A stretch of 64,000 bases of DNA from assembly GCF_003576645.1 (NCBI RefSeq), contig NC_044924.1:20282876-20346875 (forward strand), read 5' to 3'. Positions within the stretch are counted from its first letter, which is position 1, and the number at the start of each line of letters is the position of its first letter. The notes under the pieces were generated by a model. It saw nothing but the letters and a program-made list of their open reading frames with translations, was not told the DNA's origin and made no database searches. The DNA comes from Ipomoea triloba (lineage: Eukaryota; Streptophyta; Magnoliopsida; Solanales; Convolvulaceae). Position numbers and translations under genes: made by a program. This document shows positions 22,237-33,461 of the stretch, piece by piece.

Positions 22237-22250
22237 AAAAAAGGAGAAAT
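22237..22250 (+). other. Polypurine tract
   Basis: AAAAAAGGAGAAAT directly before TGTTATGAAT, matching the Sirevirus 3' junction style (compare AAAAAGGGGGAAAT at 56696-56683 minus). It marks the start of the second LTR-like copy. Confidence 0.75.
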
Positions 22251-23230
22251 TGTTATGAATAATTGTAATAAAGATTTTGATGAGCCAAATGTATTTTTAG
22301 AACGCCATATTTTATTTTGTCATGTCGTGTCCAATCATGTTTTAGTACCAAAAATTTAAAAGGAAGAATCAATCTCTAAGTTGTGTGATTGAGAGAAGAT
22401 GAACCAAGTTTAGAAATCAAGCTCTATGTAACAATAAGATTCAACAATTACCAATAAGTTGCTTTTGAGCATTAGTAAGTAAGAGAGTGCAAGGAGTAAT
22501 ATAAGTAAGTCTACATCAAAGCAAAGATTATACAACACACAAAAAACTTAAGAATTATATGTTTCTTAGAATCACAAAGGATAATGCAAAACAATTGTTA
22601 AAGAACAAATTATGTTTCTCGCGGGTCCTAGGTTCAAATCTGTAAATTCTTTTAAAATATTAAAGGCTTTAAGAGCGGTGAAAGTAAGCGAAAAGAAGTG
22701 AAAGTTCATTTATTGAGGAAACTTTATTTGATAAGACTATTGTTGAAATATGAATGTTGTATACACTTTGTTTACTGACCAGTTACCAGATTATCTAATC
22801 TTAATGATTAAAATTCATCAAATCTTTCTTGATTAATTAACCAATCTCTAAAAATTACTGTTGTCAAAATTTTCTTGAAGATTTGACTAAATAACAAGTC
22901 CTCTCCAATCATGTACACCTAAGAAGGGCAAAATTATCTTTCAACCATCAAAGTCTTATAAAACCCACTTGTTCTCTCTCTTCACGTCAAAGCAAGAACT
23001 ATACAACCCAAATTCTTCCTTAAATTTCTTCTCTGTCTCTCTCTTCACGTCAAAGCCGAAAAAAGCTTCAAGCTAAAATACACCTTCCTATAATAGCTTT
23101 ATAAAACCTACTTATTTTCTCTCTCCTCACGTCAAAGACCACACATACCCATTTTCTTCCTAAATTTCTCTTATCTCTTTTTCTTAACCACCATATCCGA
23201 AAACTTTAGAGCTCCAAATACTCTTAATCT
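22251..23230 (+). repeat. LTR-like region of copy 2
   Basis: Starts TGTTATGAATAATTG. Contains GTCTTATAAAACCCAC near 22953 and repeated TTCACGTCAAAGC leader motifs. The ATG follows at 23231. Confidence 0.65.
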
Positions 23231-25481
23231 ATGGCTACCCATTCAAATAGCCATGAATGGAACGACATTCCACCAACAAGCTTCAAAGACTTGACATCTA
23301 GTATCACAACTGGAAGCATCCTCAATGTTTTGAGTTTCATTATGGCAATGATCAAAAATAGTGATTTGGCTCACAGGATCATCCAAGCTTTAGAAGAAGT
23401 TGGGCTACTAAGGTTATGTACCTATCATTTCAACCAACAATATGATGAATGTGTTGGCTGAATTTATTTAAATGCACGCTCTAGTTGTTGGTGATTTGAT
23501 TGTCACATAGAAATTAAATTGAATTATATTAGAAGCAAATTTGGATTATTTGTTGGTGATATAAAAATTGATGGTTATGATTTTGATCAATTGGAATTTT
23601 GGAAAATAGTTCGGAAAGATGAAGCTGATTTTTTAAAAAATAAGAAGGTTTAAAAGCTTGAATTTGAAAGATTGCTTGACATTGCTCATAAATGTATTAT
23701 GTGTAAAACTTGTAGTGTTAATAATATTACTCCAGAAACTGCTGGTTTTGTGCATAGTATATGGCAAAAAGGTTAAAATTGATTGGGATGATTATGTGTT
23801 TAAAAGACACCAAAACTTTGTGATGGCTACCCGTGATGAGTATGGAAAATTGGTGAATGATTTCTTTGCCAAGAGAATAGGATATGGTTTCCTAGTTGGG
23901 GAGATTTTAAGTAACAAAGGTGTTAGGATGGCGAAACCAAAGCCCATTGGCCATTGGCATATACAAGGATTTATTTAATTTAAAACTGGATCTTCTTGTA
24001 ATTGAATTGGGGAACAAAGAGAGCTTTGGATGCTAATGAAGGCTCAGCAACTGCCAATTCCATAAACACCAGTACACTCTTGATTCATATTGTTAGAAAG
24101 AGGATATATCAAACACTACCAAGGGCTAAAATACCTATTGCACCAAGAAAGGAAACTCATGATGAAAAAGTTACAAGCCCTCAAATGCAAGCCACAATCA
24201 CATCACTATCAATCAACATGGACATTCCTTTTGAAGCTGCAAGGCTATTATGTTCTCATGAATGTAATCAAACAGCTCCAAATTCACCTTGTCTACAAAC
24301 TTAAACAACTCCACAATTAGAATAAGTAGATGCCAAAATCCCTAGAAGGTGTTGCCTGTGTCTTGCTGGACAAATTTGAGAAGGTGAAACTTAGAGAAAC
24401 TGCAGGCTTCAACCCTATCAAAACATGATCTTGCAGGTCAATGATGATTCAGATATAATTGAGGAGTTTTTCTTAAACTAGATTTTCACACGATACTTTG
24501 CAATTAAGAGATACTAGATTGTCATTTATCAAAAAGGTCCTTTTCAAAATTAAGGAAAAATGACGTTAAAGTGCTAAGAGGTGTTTATACAAACTAAAGA
24601 GATCTATACATCTTTTCATGAGGTTAGAGAACATGAAAGAGTGGAAGATGGAGTGGGAGTCGGAGTGAATGAAAGAGTGGATGAATGTATGGAAGTTGGA
24701 GTGGACATTGTAGTGAAAGTAAGAGTGGAAGTTGTGAATGAAGTGAACTACAAAATCAAGTTGCTCAAATTCCAGCCCCACCATTTAACGTGTCCTCACC
24801 CGTGACTACACCATTGGCAAATTTTCCTACTACCTACATTCGAGAAGATCAAATCTCAAACATTCTTAAGGCCTATCAAAATCAAGAAGAAGAACTCCTT
24901 GCAATTAACAGGGAATATGCAAAGTTTAAACATGCAAATGCAAGGATTGAAACGAAGGTGGATGTAATCCAAGAAGTTCAATCCTCAATGCAAAAAGTAC
25001 GGACCAATGACTCTGAGGCTATCCAATACCTTTTGATCATGCCAAAAAGGGGGAAGGAGGCCTCAATAGTCATTTTGACAATACATTTATTGGTTTTGCA
25101 AGAGTCTGCAGGGTTTGGAAGAAAATCATTTAATCTTGATGTAGTCACCAATCAAGGGATAACAGAAGGAACCACTACTTTTACAGGATGTGTTTCAAAA
25201 TTTACTAACCTTATCAGTGCAGGAACCTTTCCCTCTCAAAATCCTATAAAAGATAAAGTTCCTGAAGGAGGACCTTCCCTAACCGGAGAGCAACTAGAGT
25301 ATATTTTGCTAAAGTGATTATATGACTATGACGGATTCAGAGAAATATACTCTGATGATGGGAGAAGCTTGCAAAAATGTGTTAAATGGTTCATTGCATG
25401 TGTGCTACTTGGACAAGACACCCTTGATACTTGTAGTTCCTATCCAGATGAGGAAGTTAACCCAGACTACAAGACTGCATT
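23231..25481 (+). pseudogene. Envelope-like ORF of copy 2, decayed
   Basis: It starts MATHSNSHEWNDIPPTSFKD. After a stop at 23459 the reading resumes in other frames: YIRSKFGLFVGDIKIDGYDF, a stop after FLKNKKV, then (shifted near 23775) VMATRDEYGKLVNDFFAKRI and YGFLVGEILSNKGV. A coiled-coil part follows (24790-25317) with ISNILKAYQNQEEELLAINR and VDVIQEVQSSMQKV. It ends at LEYILLK and a stop where copy 1 keeps reading. Identity as a Sirevirus envelope-like gene is inferred from the C-terminus of copy 1. At least two frameshifts and three stops exclude function. Confidence 0.6.
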
Positions 25482-25660
25482 ATTTTGAACCTTAAGGTGC
25501 ATTAGTTTAACAATGGTAGGAAGAGAATCCATCTAGTTTGTAGGAAGCACGTTTTTTTTTAAAAAAAAATTTTTGATTTGAGTCTTTGATCTAGATTACA
25601 TCAATGACTCAAATCTCACACATCTTTCACCTGGGAGACTCTTCGCACGTCAACCATCAT
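25482..25660 (+). repeat. Fragment of the 10771-11475 repeat family
   Basis: AACCTTAAGGTGCATTAG, then TTTGAGTCTTTGATCTAG, ATCAATGACTCAAATCT and CACCTGGGAG match the right part of 10771-11475. Its insertion may have cut off copy 2. Confidence 0.6.
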
Positions 25661-27420
25661 ATATATAGTAATGTTATATATGGTTACAATAGATATTTTT
25701 AAAATGATATAGTAAAAATTAACTTACAAATTTCTTTAGAAGTTTTTATGCATTGATAAAATTCTGATAATGATATGTAAACTTGTTCAATTGGAGTTAG
25801 TGGGGTGTCAACATATTGTTAATTCTTTGGACAATGGCCCTATCGTTTAGCATCCAGATGTAGTTTTATTTCTAACCAATAACTTTGCAGTTAGGTCGTG
25901 CAGGTCTAACAATGATGTAAGAACAATTTTTTTCGATAAAAAAACAATAGTACAATATTTGTAAAGTAATGTACAATTGTGTCATTACTCGTTATAGAAA
26001 TATAGACAAAAATATGAATACCATAATGACCTAAATCATTCCCAATAATGCAAAAGCACGCATGATTGAAATATTGAGTCTTGTTCTAAATAATCTAAAG
26101 AAGATTAATTAAACGAAAAAAAAAAAAACTTAATTTAAATTTATTTTTATAAAAAACGTAAGAAAATGATTTTTAAGATTTTTTATTTGTAATCTTTGAT
26201 GCTCAAATTTGAATGCTATGTATTTAGTCGGACTAATTATTTGACCAAAGTTCATGTTAAATTTTATATTGTATTTTTTAATACACACTAACATATTCGT
26301 AGTATATGTTCAACAATTATGTCAACTATGATTGGAATGAGTTCGAACCTAAGACCTTTCTTATAGAAATGAATGAGTAAATTAAGAATAATAAATAGTT
26401 AACGGAATATTCCGTTACTAAAGTTTACACTAATGGTATGCAGGGTTATTTAAGGGAAGAAAATAATATAATAAAAGGATAAAGTAAAAAAAAATACTAA
26501 AATCAAAATAATTTGAACCATTTATTTTATCAAATAATTGTAACGGACATTGTTTAGTTCTTGTTATGGACCTAACTTTATTGGCTCTTGTTAAATGGTG
26601 TAATTGTACTTTTTAAAAGTTTAGCAACCTAATTTACTTTTCAGACAAATTTAGGGGCGTATTTGACTCTTTATCAAATTTTAAAACTTTATTACTTTGA
26701 ATGGAATTAGTTTAATATAAAATATAATTTGTGGCGTAAATAACTTTTTGGTAACATTATTAGCCTTATTTGATGTATTTGAAATTTTAATTAATATATA
26801 TTCAATATTAGTCTTGTTTCATTCGTCTCAATGAGATCTTTAAAATGGTATAGTTTTTTTTAATAATACAAATTTTAAATATAAATATTTAACAAAAAAA
26901 AAATGCATATAAAGCAAATAAAAGATACATTTGGAATTGTATAAATAAGGAAGGGCAAAAAAGTAATTTCACTCCTCATCTCACATTTGTTGTGTGTGAA
27001 AAACTGTTCACCTCTGAAAAAAATAAAATAAATATAAAATAAAAATAAAAATAATGGTGTTTGCTACTTAGCTTGGCGTGGGTTGGAGCACAACAAAATG
27101 ATGGAACGGTGGTTTGGCGATGGATTTGCCTTTTTAACGGTTCCCTTGGAGACGGACAAATGTTGATCTGGAGTAATTTTTTTTTTTTTTGACCACGGAA
27201 ATTTTCAGTCACTATTTAATGGTGTGCTTTGGGTAAACTTTACTCCTGTATAATATAGAGTAACTCACAAATCACACATGAAAGATAAATCACACTAAAA
27301 AGAACATATACATCGGACTTAATCAAGAGAGTATTGACAAAAATAGAACTCGTAATATTTCTTTGAAACAAAACTCATGACATTTAGATATAAGTATGTG
27401 CTCCACTGCACCAGTCGTTA
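25661..27420. other. AT-rich intergenic DNA
   Basis: No supported gene, repeat family or RNA. Short homopolymer runs only. Confidence 0.6.
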
Positions 27421-27787
27421 TACCATGGACCATGGTCCACAATGCATTGTGGATCATGGATCATGACTGATACTGTAGTTGTGTGAAATTGATACTGCAG
27501 TTGTATTGAACGGATACTGCAGTTGTGTTGAAAGGAAACTGCAGTTGCACGGAACAGAGGTCGTGTCATCCGTCTGGAACTGCAGTTGTGTTGAACTGAT
27601 ACTGCAGTTGTGTTGAAAGGATGTTGCAGTTGTGTTGAACGGATGGATGTCCTCTGTTCTGCGTAAATGCAGTTTTCTTTCAACACAACTGCAGTATCTT
27701 TTCAACACAATTGCAGTATCCGTTCAACACAACTGCAGTATCAGCCATGATCATGGTCCACAATGCATTGTGGACCATGGTCCACCA
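27421..27787. mobile_element. Foldback element with internal tandem motifs
   Basis: The left end (ACCATGGACCATGGTCCACA, ATGCATTGTGGA) is the inverse of the right end (CACAATGCATTGTGGACCAT). Arms continue inward through repeats of ACTGCAGTTGTGTTGAA, direct in the left arm and inverted in the right. The ends are themselves palindromic (CCATGG, ATGCAT). No protein domain. No clean target duplication could be fixed. Confidence 0.7.
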
Positions 27788-28189
27788 TATAATTTGCGCC
27801 ACTGCACGCCTCCACCCCACTAAAGGGTGTAGTAATGCTTTTTTGAAGCAATTGTTTGACTGTTTGTCAACCTCGAAAAGGAAAAAAAATATTGTTAGTA
27901 CAAATATGATCATGATTTTTATATTAACAAATAACTTAAACTTGAGTATATGTTATTCCATCCATTTGAATATTTCGATTGCTCACAGGGAAAGTGTGGT
28001 GTCATTGTGTCAAAACTAACTATTTATAGGATCATTTCGTAAGAATTATGCTTGGTATACCCTTGGAAAATGTTAAGTTTCAAAAATAAATAAATAAAAG
28101 AGTAGAGACAGTTTAATAATTTGAATGAGTTAGTTATGAGAGAAAGTGTGGTGCTTATGAAGAAATGGCATCAAATCCTTCCTTTTATA
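27788..28189. other. AT-rich intergenic DNA
   Basis: Nothing recognised except a GAAAGTGTGGTGCTTATGAA motif near 28143 that recurs around 32440-32760. Confidence 0.5.
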
Positions 28190-28264
28190 CGGGAGGTGGT
28201 GGATTTGAGCCTCAGTGGAGGCAATAATGACTCTTGTGCTTCAATAGGTTGAGAAAGTAGTTAT
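28165..28264 (+). mobile_element. SINE, 5' part, split by Copia
   Basis: GGCATCAAATCCTTCC, GGGAGGTGGTGGATTTGAGC and CCTCAGTGGAGGCAAT match the SINE at 40109-40225. Box B is mutated (GGATTTGAGCC). The 3' part resumes at 32352. Confidence 0.75.
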
Positions 28265-28433
28265 TATTAACCATATTATTTCTATTATCATTATTATAAT
28301 GTATTGACTTGTTATTTTGTAATTACTTAGTCAATAATAGGTTAGCTAGAGAATAGGAGAGTTATGTGTTTACTCTCCTATAGGACTCTTTTATTCACGT
28401 GTAACAGTTTCAACTGATTATCGACAACTCATC
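28265..28433 (+). repeat. 5' LTR of the Ale-like Copia
   Basis: 169 bp; boundaries fixed by the target duplication on the left and the primer site on the right. Confidence 0.9.
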
Positions 28434-28442
28434 TGGTATCAG
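28434..28442 (+). other. Primer binding site (tRNA-Met type)
   Basis: TGGTATCAG immediately after the LTR; the match weakens after nine bases (TAGTG). Confidence 0.8.
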
Positions 28443-28477
28443 TAGTGTTAGGATCTTCTCTCCGATCATCTACCCAT

Positions 28478-31400
28478 ATGGCAAACACCACCACCACCCC
28501 TGTTGATCAGACCATCACCGTCGCCGGCCACCCCCCAAATAGTTCACACTGCCCACCACCACATCTCGATAAAACTAACGTCTCGGAATTTCCTTTACTG
28601 GCGTACGCAGATTGTGCCATTTTTGAAGGGGCAGAACCTTCTTGGCTTTCTGGATGATAGCCATCCATGTCCCCCAGCCACTCTAGGCTCTCCAATGCCG
28701 GCCGATGCCTCCACTGCGAACGCTGCCACACCCAATCTGGCGTACCAAGCGTGGGTGCAGCAGGACTAGTTCATCCTCTCGCTAATCATCTCCTCCTTAA
28801 TCGACGAGGTGATGTATCTAGCGATAGGTCGAGACACCGAGCAAGCGGTTTGGACCTCCATCACCACCGCCCTCGCCTCCTCTACGCGCAACCGGTGCCT
28901 CAGCCTCCTCGGCCAGTTCCAGACGTTGCGACAGGGCAACTCCATTCCGGCTGAATACCTTGGCAAAGCACAGATGCTCGTCGAAGCTCTATCACTCGCC
29001 GGCCGACCGCTGTCGCCTGACGAAACCATCCTGTATGCTCTTCGCGGTTTGCGTCCGGAATTCCGGGCAATGGCGTCCTCACTCACGGTCGCCGGGTCTC
29101 TGGTGACTCTGCCGCAGCTTGCCGACCATCTGCAAGCCCAAGAATTCATCCATGCGGATGACCTGCTTCCTGCCGACATGTCGATACCGTCGGGCTCCCA
29201 GGCTCTCTACGCTGGGCGTGGTCGCGGCAACTATGGAGGACGACAAAACTCCAGCGGTCGAGGACGGCATGGACGTGGCAGAAACAACGGCAATCAGGGG
29301 TGTGGAAGGGGCGGAACTCCTCGTTGTCAAATCTGCAGATCACACGGCCATACTGCCGTGACTTGTTTCTGCCGGTATGCAGATCGTCAAGAATCCCAGG
29401 CTAACGTCGCATATTCCAGTGACGGAGTGGTCGCAAATTTGGTGGATGCTTGGTACCCCGATGATTCTATGTTGGATCATTCAACCAATTATTCGGGTGG
29501 CGATGTGCTGAAGGTTGGCAACGGAACACTTTTGGATGTTACTCGTGTGGGTCACTCGGTTATCCATTCCCACCCGCACAGTCTAAAAATGAACAATGTT
29601 TTATGCGTTCCTAAATTATCTTTGCCTTTATTGTCGGTCTATAAATTTACTAACGACAATGATGTCTTTTTTGAATTTCACAAAAGTTTCTTTATTGTGA
29701 AGGATTGCAAAACACAGGCAATTCTGCTTAAAGGGTCCACTGCGGGAGGTCTATACCAACTTCTCACTCCACGTAGTCATTTCGCGTTTCTGTCTGCCTG
29801 AGCCACTTCTGCTGTTTGGCACCAACGGTTAGGCCATCCACACAGTCAAGCCCTGGGTCGTGTTCTCCGGCTCTGTCCTGTTCTTCCCAATAAAGCCAGT
29901 TCGTCTTCAGTTTGCACCGCATGTCAAATGGGCAAATCAGCTAGATTTCCTTTAGATAGGGTTTCGAATCATAGCAATAATGTACTAGATTTAGTTTACA
30001 CGGACATTTGGGGTCCGTCTCCAATTATTTCAGCTTCAGGTTATCGTTATTTCATACTGTTTGTAGATGACTATTCACGGTTTTGCTGGTTTTATCCATT
30101 AAGGCTAAAATCATATGTATACAAAATTTTTGATGCTTTTCGTGTCATGGTAGAATGACAATTCTCGCGTTCTATCAAAGCGATACAATCTGATTTAGGA
30201 GCCAAATATCGTCGCCTACATAAAGTTTTTGAGTCATTAGGCATCATTCACCGTCAATCCTGTGCCTATACACATGAACAAAATGGTCGGGTCGAGCGTC
30301 AGAACAGACACATTGTCGAAACTGGACTCGCCCTTCTAGCTGAAAGTTCCACACCTTTTAAATACTGGGACTACGCCTTTGAAGCTGCAACTTATCTAAT
30401 CAATTGCCTACCCTCGTCTGCTATACACTTTGAAACACCTTATTACCGTGTCCACCGCAGTCATCCTCCATATACCTTTCTTCGGGTATTTGGTTATCTC
30501 TGTTTTCCTTATCTCCGACCTTATAATCGTCACAAGGTCGAGTACAGGTCAGCACCATGCGTGTTCTTAGGTTACCCAGTCTCATTTAGGGATACCGATG
30601 TCTGGACCTCAACACGGGTAATATCTTTATCTGTCGTCATGTGCGCTTTGATGAAAATGTGTTTCCTTTTGCTTTGCAGTCTCAACAGCTAAGACCCGTG
30701 TCCCAGGACAGCTCACCATATGGAGTCAGTCCACTCATTGTGACACCGCCGCCAATTCCTCTTGCTACTGCACCACCAGCAAGTCAAGATTCTGAGCCTT
30801 TGCCTGTCCTACCACCGTCAACATCAGACACCACGGAACACCCATCCTCTGGTCAAGCACAAACCACTTCTTCAGACACTCAACCTTATACAGGCAAGGT
30901 ACAACAGGGTGGACATGTTATGAGAACACGACGCAAGACTAAGGGTACGGGGGAGCAATTTTATGCTCTCAATACTACAGTTGACCCAACATGTTATTCT
31001 CAAGCAGTCGGGCATTCCCAGTGGCGAGATGCCATGGATCAGGAGTTTAATGCTTTGCTCCACAATCACACTTGGAAGCTGGTACTGCCTTCATCACATA
31101 TGAACATTATCGGGTGCAAGTGGGTATACCGCACCAAGAGAAAGGCGGATGGATCAGTAGAAAGGTATAAAGCGCGTCTTGTTGCGAAAGGTTTCAATCA
31201 GGTAGCAGGGGAAGACTTTTTTGACACTTTCAGTCCCGTTGTCAAAGCCACTACGGTTCGGATGCTGTTTTCATTGGCAGTTTCCAACTCCTGGACCCTA
31301 CGCCAACTCGATGTCCACAATGCGTTTCTTAATGGCAATCTCGCAGAAACAGTATATATGAAGCAACCGCCAGGCTATGAGGACCCCTACATCCTGATAT

Positions 31401-32174
31401 TCTACACCGAGCCGGCATGACTGATTGCAAACCTCTTGCTACACCGGCAGCTGTCACTCAACCAGCTACTCCCTCGTTGAATCCTTACGAAAACCCCACT
31501 CAGTATCGCCGAATAGTAGGTGCACTCCAGTATCTCACGATCACTCGCCCTGACCTATCTTATGCGGTCAACCGCCTCTGTTAGTTCATGCACTCTCCGA
31601 TAGACGATCATTGGGCCATGTTGAAGCGTGTTCTGCGATACGTCAAGGGTACACAGGACTTTGGCTTGCGTGTTGTGACTTCTCCTGGTACAGAAATACA
31701 TGCATACTCAGACTCAGACTGGGCAGGCTGCCCTATAGACCGAAAGTCGACTAGTGGCTACGTAGTTTACCTCGGTGACAATCTTATATCTTGGGTTTCT
31801 CGGAAGCAACGCACCGTAGCTCGGTCATCTACAGAGGCCGAGTACAAGGGACTAGCCGATGTTTCAACTGAAGTCACTTGGGTGGTATCTCTACTTGTTG
31901 AGTTGGGCCTTCATTCCGGCAAACCTGCTACTCAGTGGTGTGACAATCTCGGGGCCACCTACTTAGCGGCTAATCCGGTTTTTCATGCTCGCACCAAACA
32001 CGTTGAGATTGACTACCATTTTGTTCGTGACAAAGTTGCGTCCGGGGATTTGCTTGTCAACTTTGTATCCACACGGGACCAAATTGCAGATATCTTCACC
32101 AAACCCTTACCGGCTCAGCGTTTTCAGTTTCTACGGACCAAGCTCAATGTTGCGGCAATACAACCTTGCACTTG
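28478..32174 (+). pseudogene. Copia gag-pol, decayed
   Basis: Order: gag start (MANTTTTPVDQ), a frameshift, then gag (NFLYWRTQIVPFLKGQNLLG) with TAG at 28767. Gag continues 28809-29801 with a zinc knuckle CQICRSHGHTAVTC. Protease WYPDDSMLDH is altered from the usual WxPDSGAxxH. After a TGA at 29799 come the integrase zinc finger (WHQRLGHP, CTACQ) and core (YTDIWGP, SDLGAKY, QNGRVERQNR), with another TGA at 30156. A frameshift lies near 30580-30640. RT starts (KWVYRTKRKADGSV, RQLDVHNAFLNG) but a deletion near 31388 removes the YVDD region. RNase H follows ([29 protein letters not shown]), with TAG at 31582. Confidence 0.9.
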
Positions 32175-32182
32175 AGGGGGAG

Positions 32183-32351
32183 TATTAACCATATTATTTG
32201 TATTATCATTATTATAATGTATTGACTTGTTATTTTGTAATTACTTAGTCAATAATAGGTTAGCTAGAGAATAGGAGAGTTATGTGTTTACTCTCCTATA
32301 GGACTCTTTTATTCACGTGTAACAGTTTCAACTGATTATCGACAACTCATC
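32183..32351 (+). repeat. 3' LTR of the Ale-like Copia
   Basis: Identical to the 5' LTR except one base (TTTGTATT versus TTTCTATT). Confidence 0.9.
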
Positions 32352-32406
32352 GTTATGAACAGATACTGCATTGTAATATAGTTAGTAGTATTCAAAAAAA
32401 AAAAAA
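32352..32406 (+). mobile_element. SINE, 3' part
   Basis: GTTATGAACAGATACTGCAT and TGTAATATAGTTAGTAGTA continue the SINE interrupted at 28264, ending in an A-run. Confidence 0.75.
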
Positions 32407-32792
32407 CTAAGGATAAATTGATTATTAGTTATGAGGAAAAGTGTGATGCTTATAAAGAAATTTATGATACTTTATTTAGAGAAAAAATGTAATACTTTTA
32501 AATCAAAATGTAATATTTAGGAGTTAGAAGAGTTACTTATGAGAAAAAGTATAATATTTATCAATGATAAATTGATTTATTAATTATGAAGAAAAGTGTA
32601 ATATTAAATTACTAATTGATTGTTATTTAAGAGGAAAAATGTAATACTTATAAGGAAATGGATGCTACTTTTGTGGAGAAATGTAATACTTTTAAAACAA
32701 AATATAATATTTAGGAATTGAAAAGTCAATTATAAGGAAAAATATAATAGTTATAAGGAACCCGGCCAGTCTCATAGGAGTATTTTAAAAAA
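32407..32792. repeat. AT-rich degenerate repeats
   Basis: Loose repeats of TATGAGGAAAAGTGTAATAC and AAAACAAAATGTAATATTTA at irregular spacing; the same motif lies left of the split SINE near 28143. No coding sequence. Confidence 0.5.
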
Positions 32793-33039
32793 AGGGAAAA
32801 TGTACTAATAGGTCATTGAACTATTTGGGATATAGCAATTAAGCCATCGAGCTCGAATAAGTTCCAAATTCATCCATGAACTCGAAAAAAAGGAGCAATT
32901 AGCATTTTTAGCAAGTTAACAACAGATTTGTACTGATTGGGATTTGGGATGCCATGTATATATTTTATTTTATGTTTTATTATTATTATTATCCTACTAA
33001 GCATTTGACCCTCTTTCTAGATGCCATGTTTTATATTTT

Positions 33040-33042
<3 letters not shown>

Positions 33043-33121
<79 letters not shown>
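33043..33121. repeat. (TA)n microsatellite
   Basis: About 40 uninterrupted TA units. Confidence 0.95.
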
Positions 33122-33123
<2 letters not shown>

Positions 33124-33171
33124 ATTTTTATTCAAATGTGGCCGCGCCCTTACGTGCGCCCGTGCGGTTTA

Positions 33172-33248
33172 CACCACTCAATGTTAAGAAATGCACCACT
33201 CAATGTTACGAAATGCACCACTCAATGTTACGAAATGCACCACTCAAT
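33172..33248. repeat. 22-bp tandem repeat
   Basis: About 3.5 units of CACCACTCAATGTTACGAAA plus TG, following a GC-rich segment CCCGTGCGG that looks Helitron-like. Confidence 0.85.
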
Positions 33249-33412
33249 ATATATATATTTGTACGTATATGTTATTGTACGAAAACACAAGGTAATTACT
33301 AGGATTATATATTTATAATAATTATTATTATTACTATTATTCTAATTATTTTTTTTGAGAAGATTATTCTAATTATTATTACTGTACAAAAATACAAGGT
33401 AATTACTAAGAT

Positions 33413-33417
<5 letters not shown>

Positions 33418-33461
<44 letters not shown>
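33418..33461. repeat. (TAA)n microsatellite
   Basis: Left flank of the inner inverted-repeat element. Confidence 0.95.

Larger units (their letters stand above)
12090..22250 (+). mobile_element. Sirevirus-derived unit, copy 1 (LTR-like region plus envelope-like ORF), interrupted
   Basis: This copy matches 22251-25481 in order once three insertions are removed: a truncated Sirevirus (13189-16536), a MITE (17098-17372) and a Copia gag element (18163-21143). It starts with TGTTAGAAAAAATTG and the phrase GATTTTGATGAGCCAAATG, as Sirevirus LTRs do. It ends at 22250 after a polypurine tract directly followed by the second LTR-like copy. Coding pieces resemble the C-terminal half of Sirevirus envelope-like proteins. 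No gag, protease, integrase or RT is present. No primer site was found after the LTR-like region, so its right boundary is undefined. Confidence 0.65.
22251..25481 (+). mobile_element. Sirevirus-derived unit, copy 2, truncated 3'
   Basis: LTR-like region (22251-23230) plus envelope-like sequence (23231-25481), collinear with copy 1 and without its three insertions. Homology stops at 25481 inside the C-terminal coding part. The polypurine tract and third LTR are missing, and a fragment of another repeat follows. Confidence 0.65.
28265..32351 (+). mobile_element. Copia retrotransposon, Ale-like, with non-canonical LTR ends
   Basis: Two 169-bp LTRs (28265-28433 and 32183-32351) differ at one base. 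GTTAT flanks both sides (28260-28264, 32352-32356), a 5-bp target duplication inside a SINE. The primer site TGGTATCAG follows the LTR at once, and TGAGGGGGAG precedes the 3' LTR. The LTRs run TATTAACC to ACTCATC, not TG to CA. Short LTRs and pol motifs suit the Ale/Retrofit lineage. The gag-pol gene is defective. Confidence 0.9.

Noticed and set aside
12090..25481. Integrated virus sequence as an explanation for the duplicated unknown ORFs
   Set aside because: The ORFs lack polymerase or capsid motifs, while the polypurine tract, the TGTTA start and the C-terminal similarity to the Sirevirus envelope-like protein give a simpler explanation.
32954..33318. Ile/Tyr-rich open frames over the TA and TAA tracts
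   Set aside because: Microsatellite translation artefacts.
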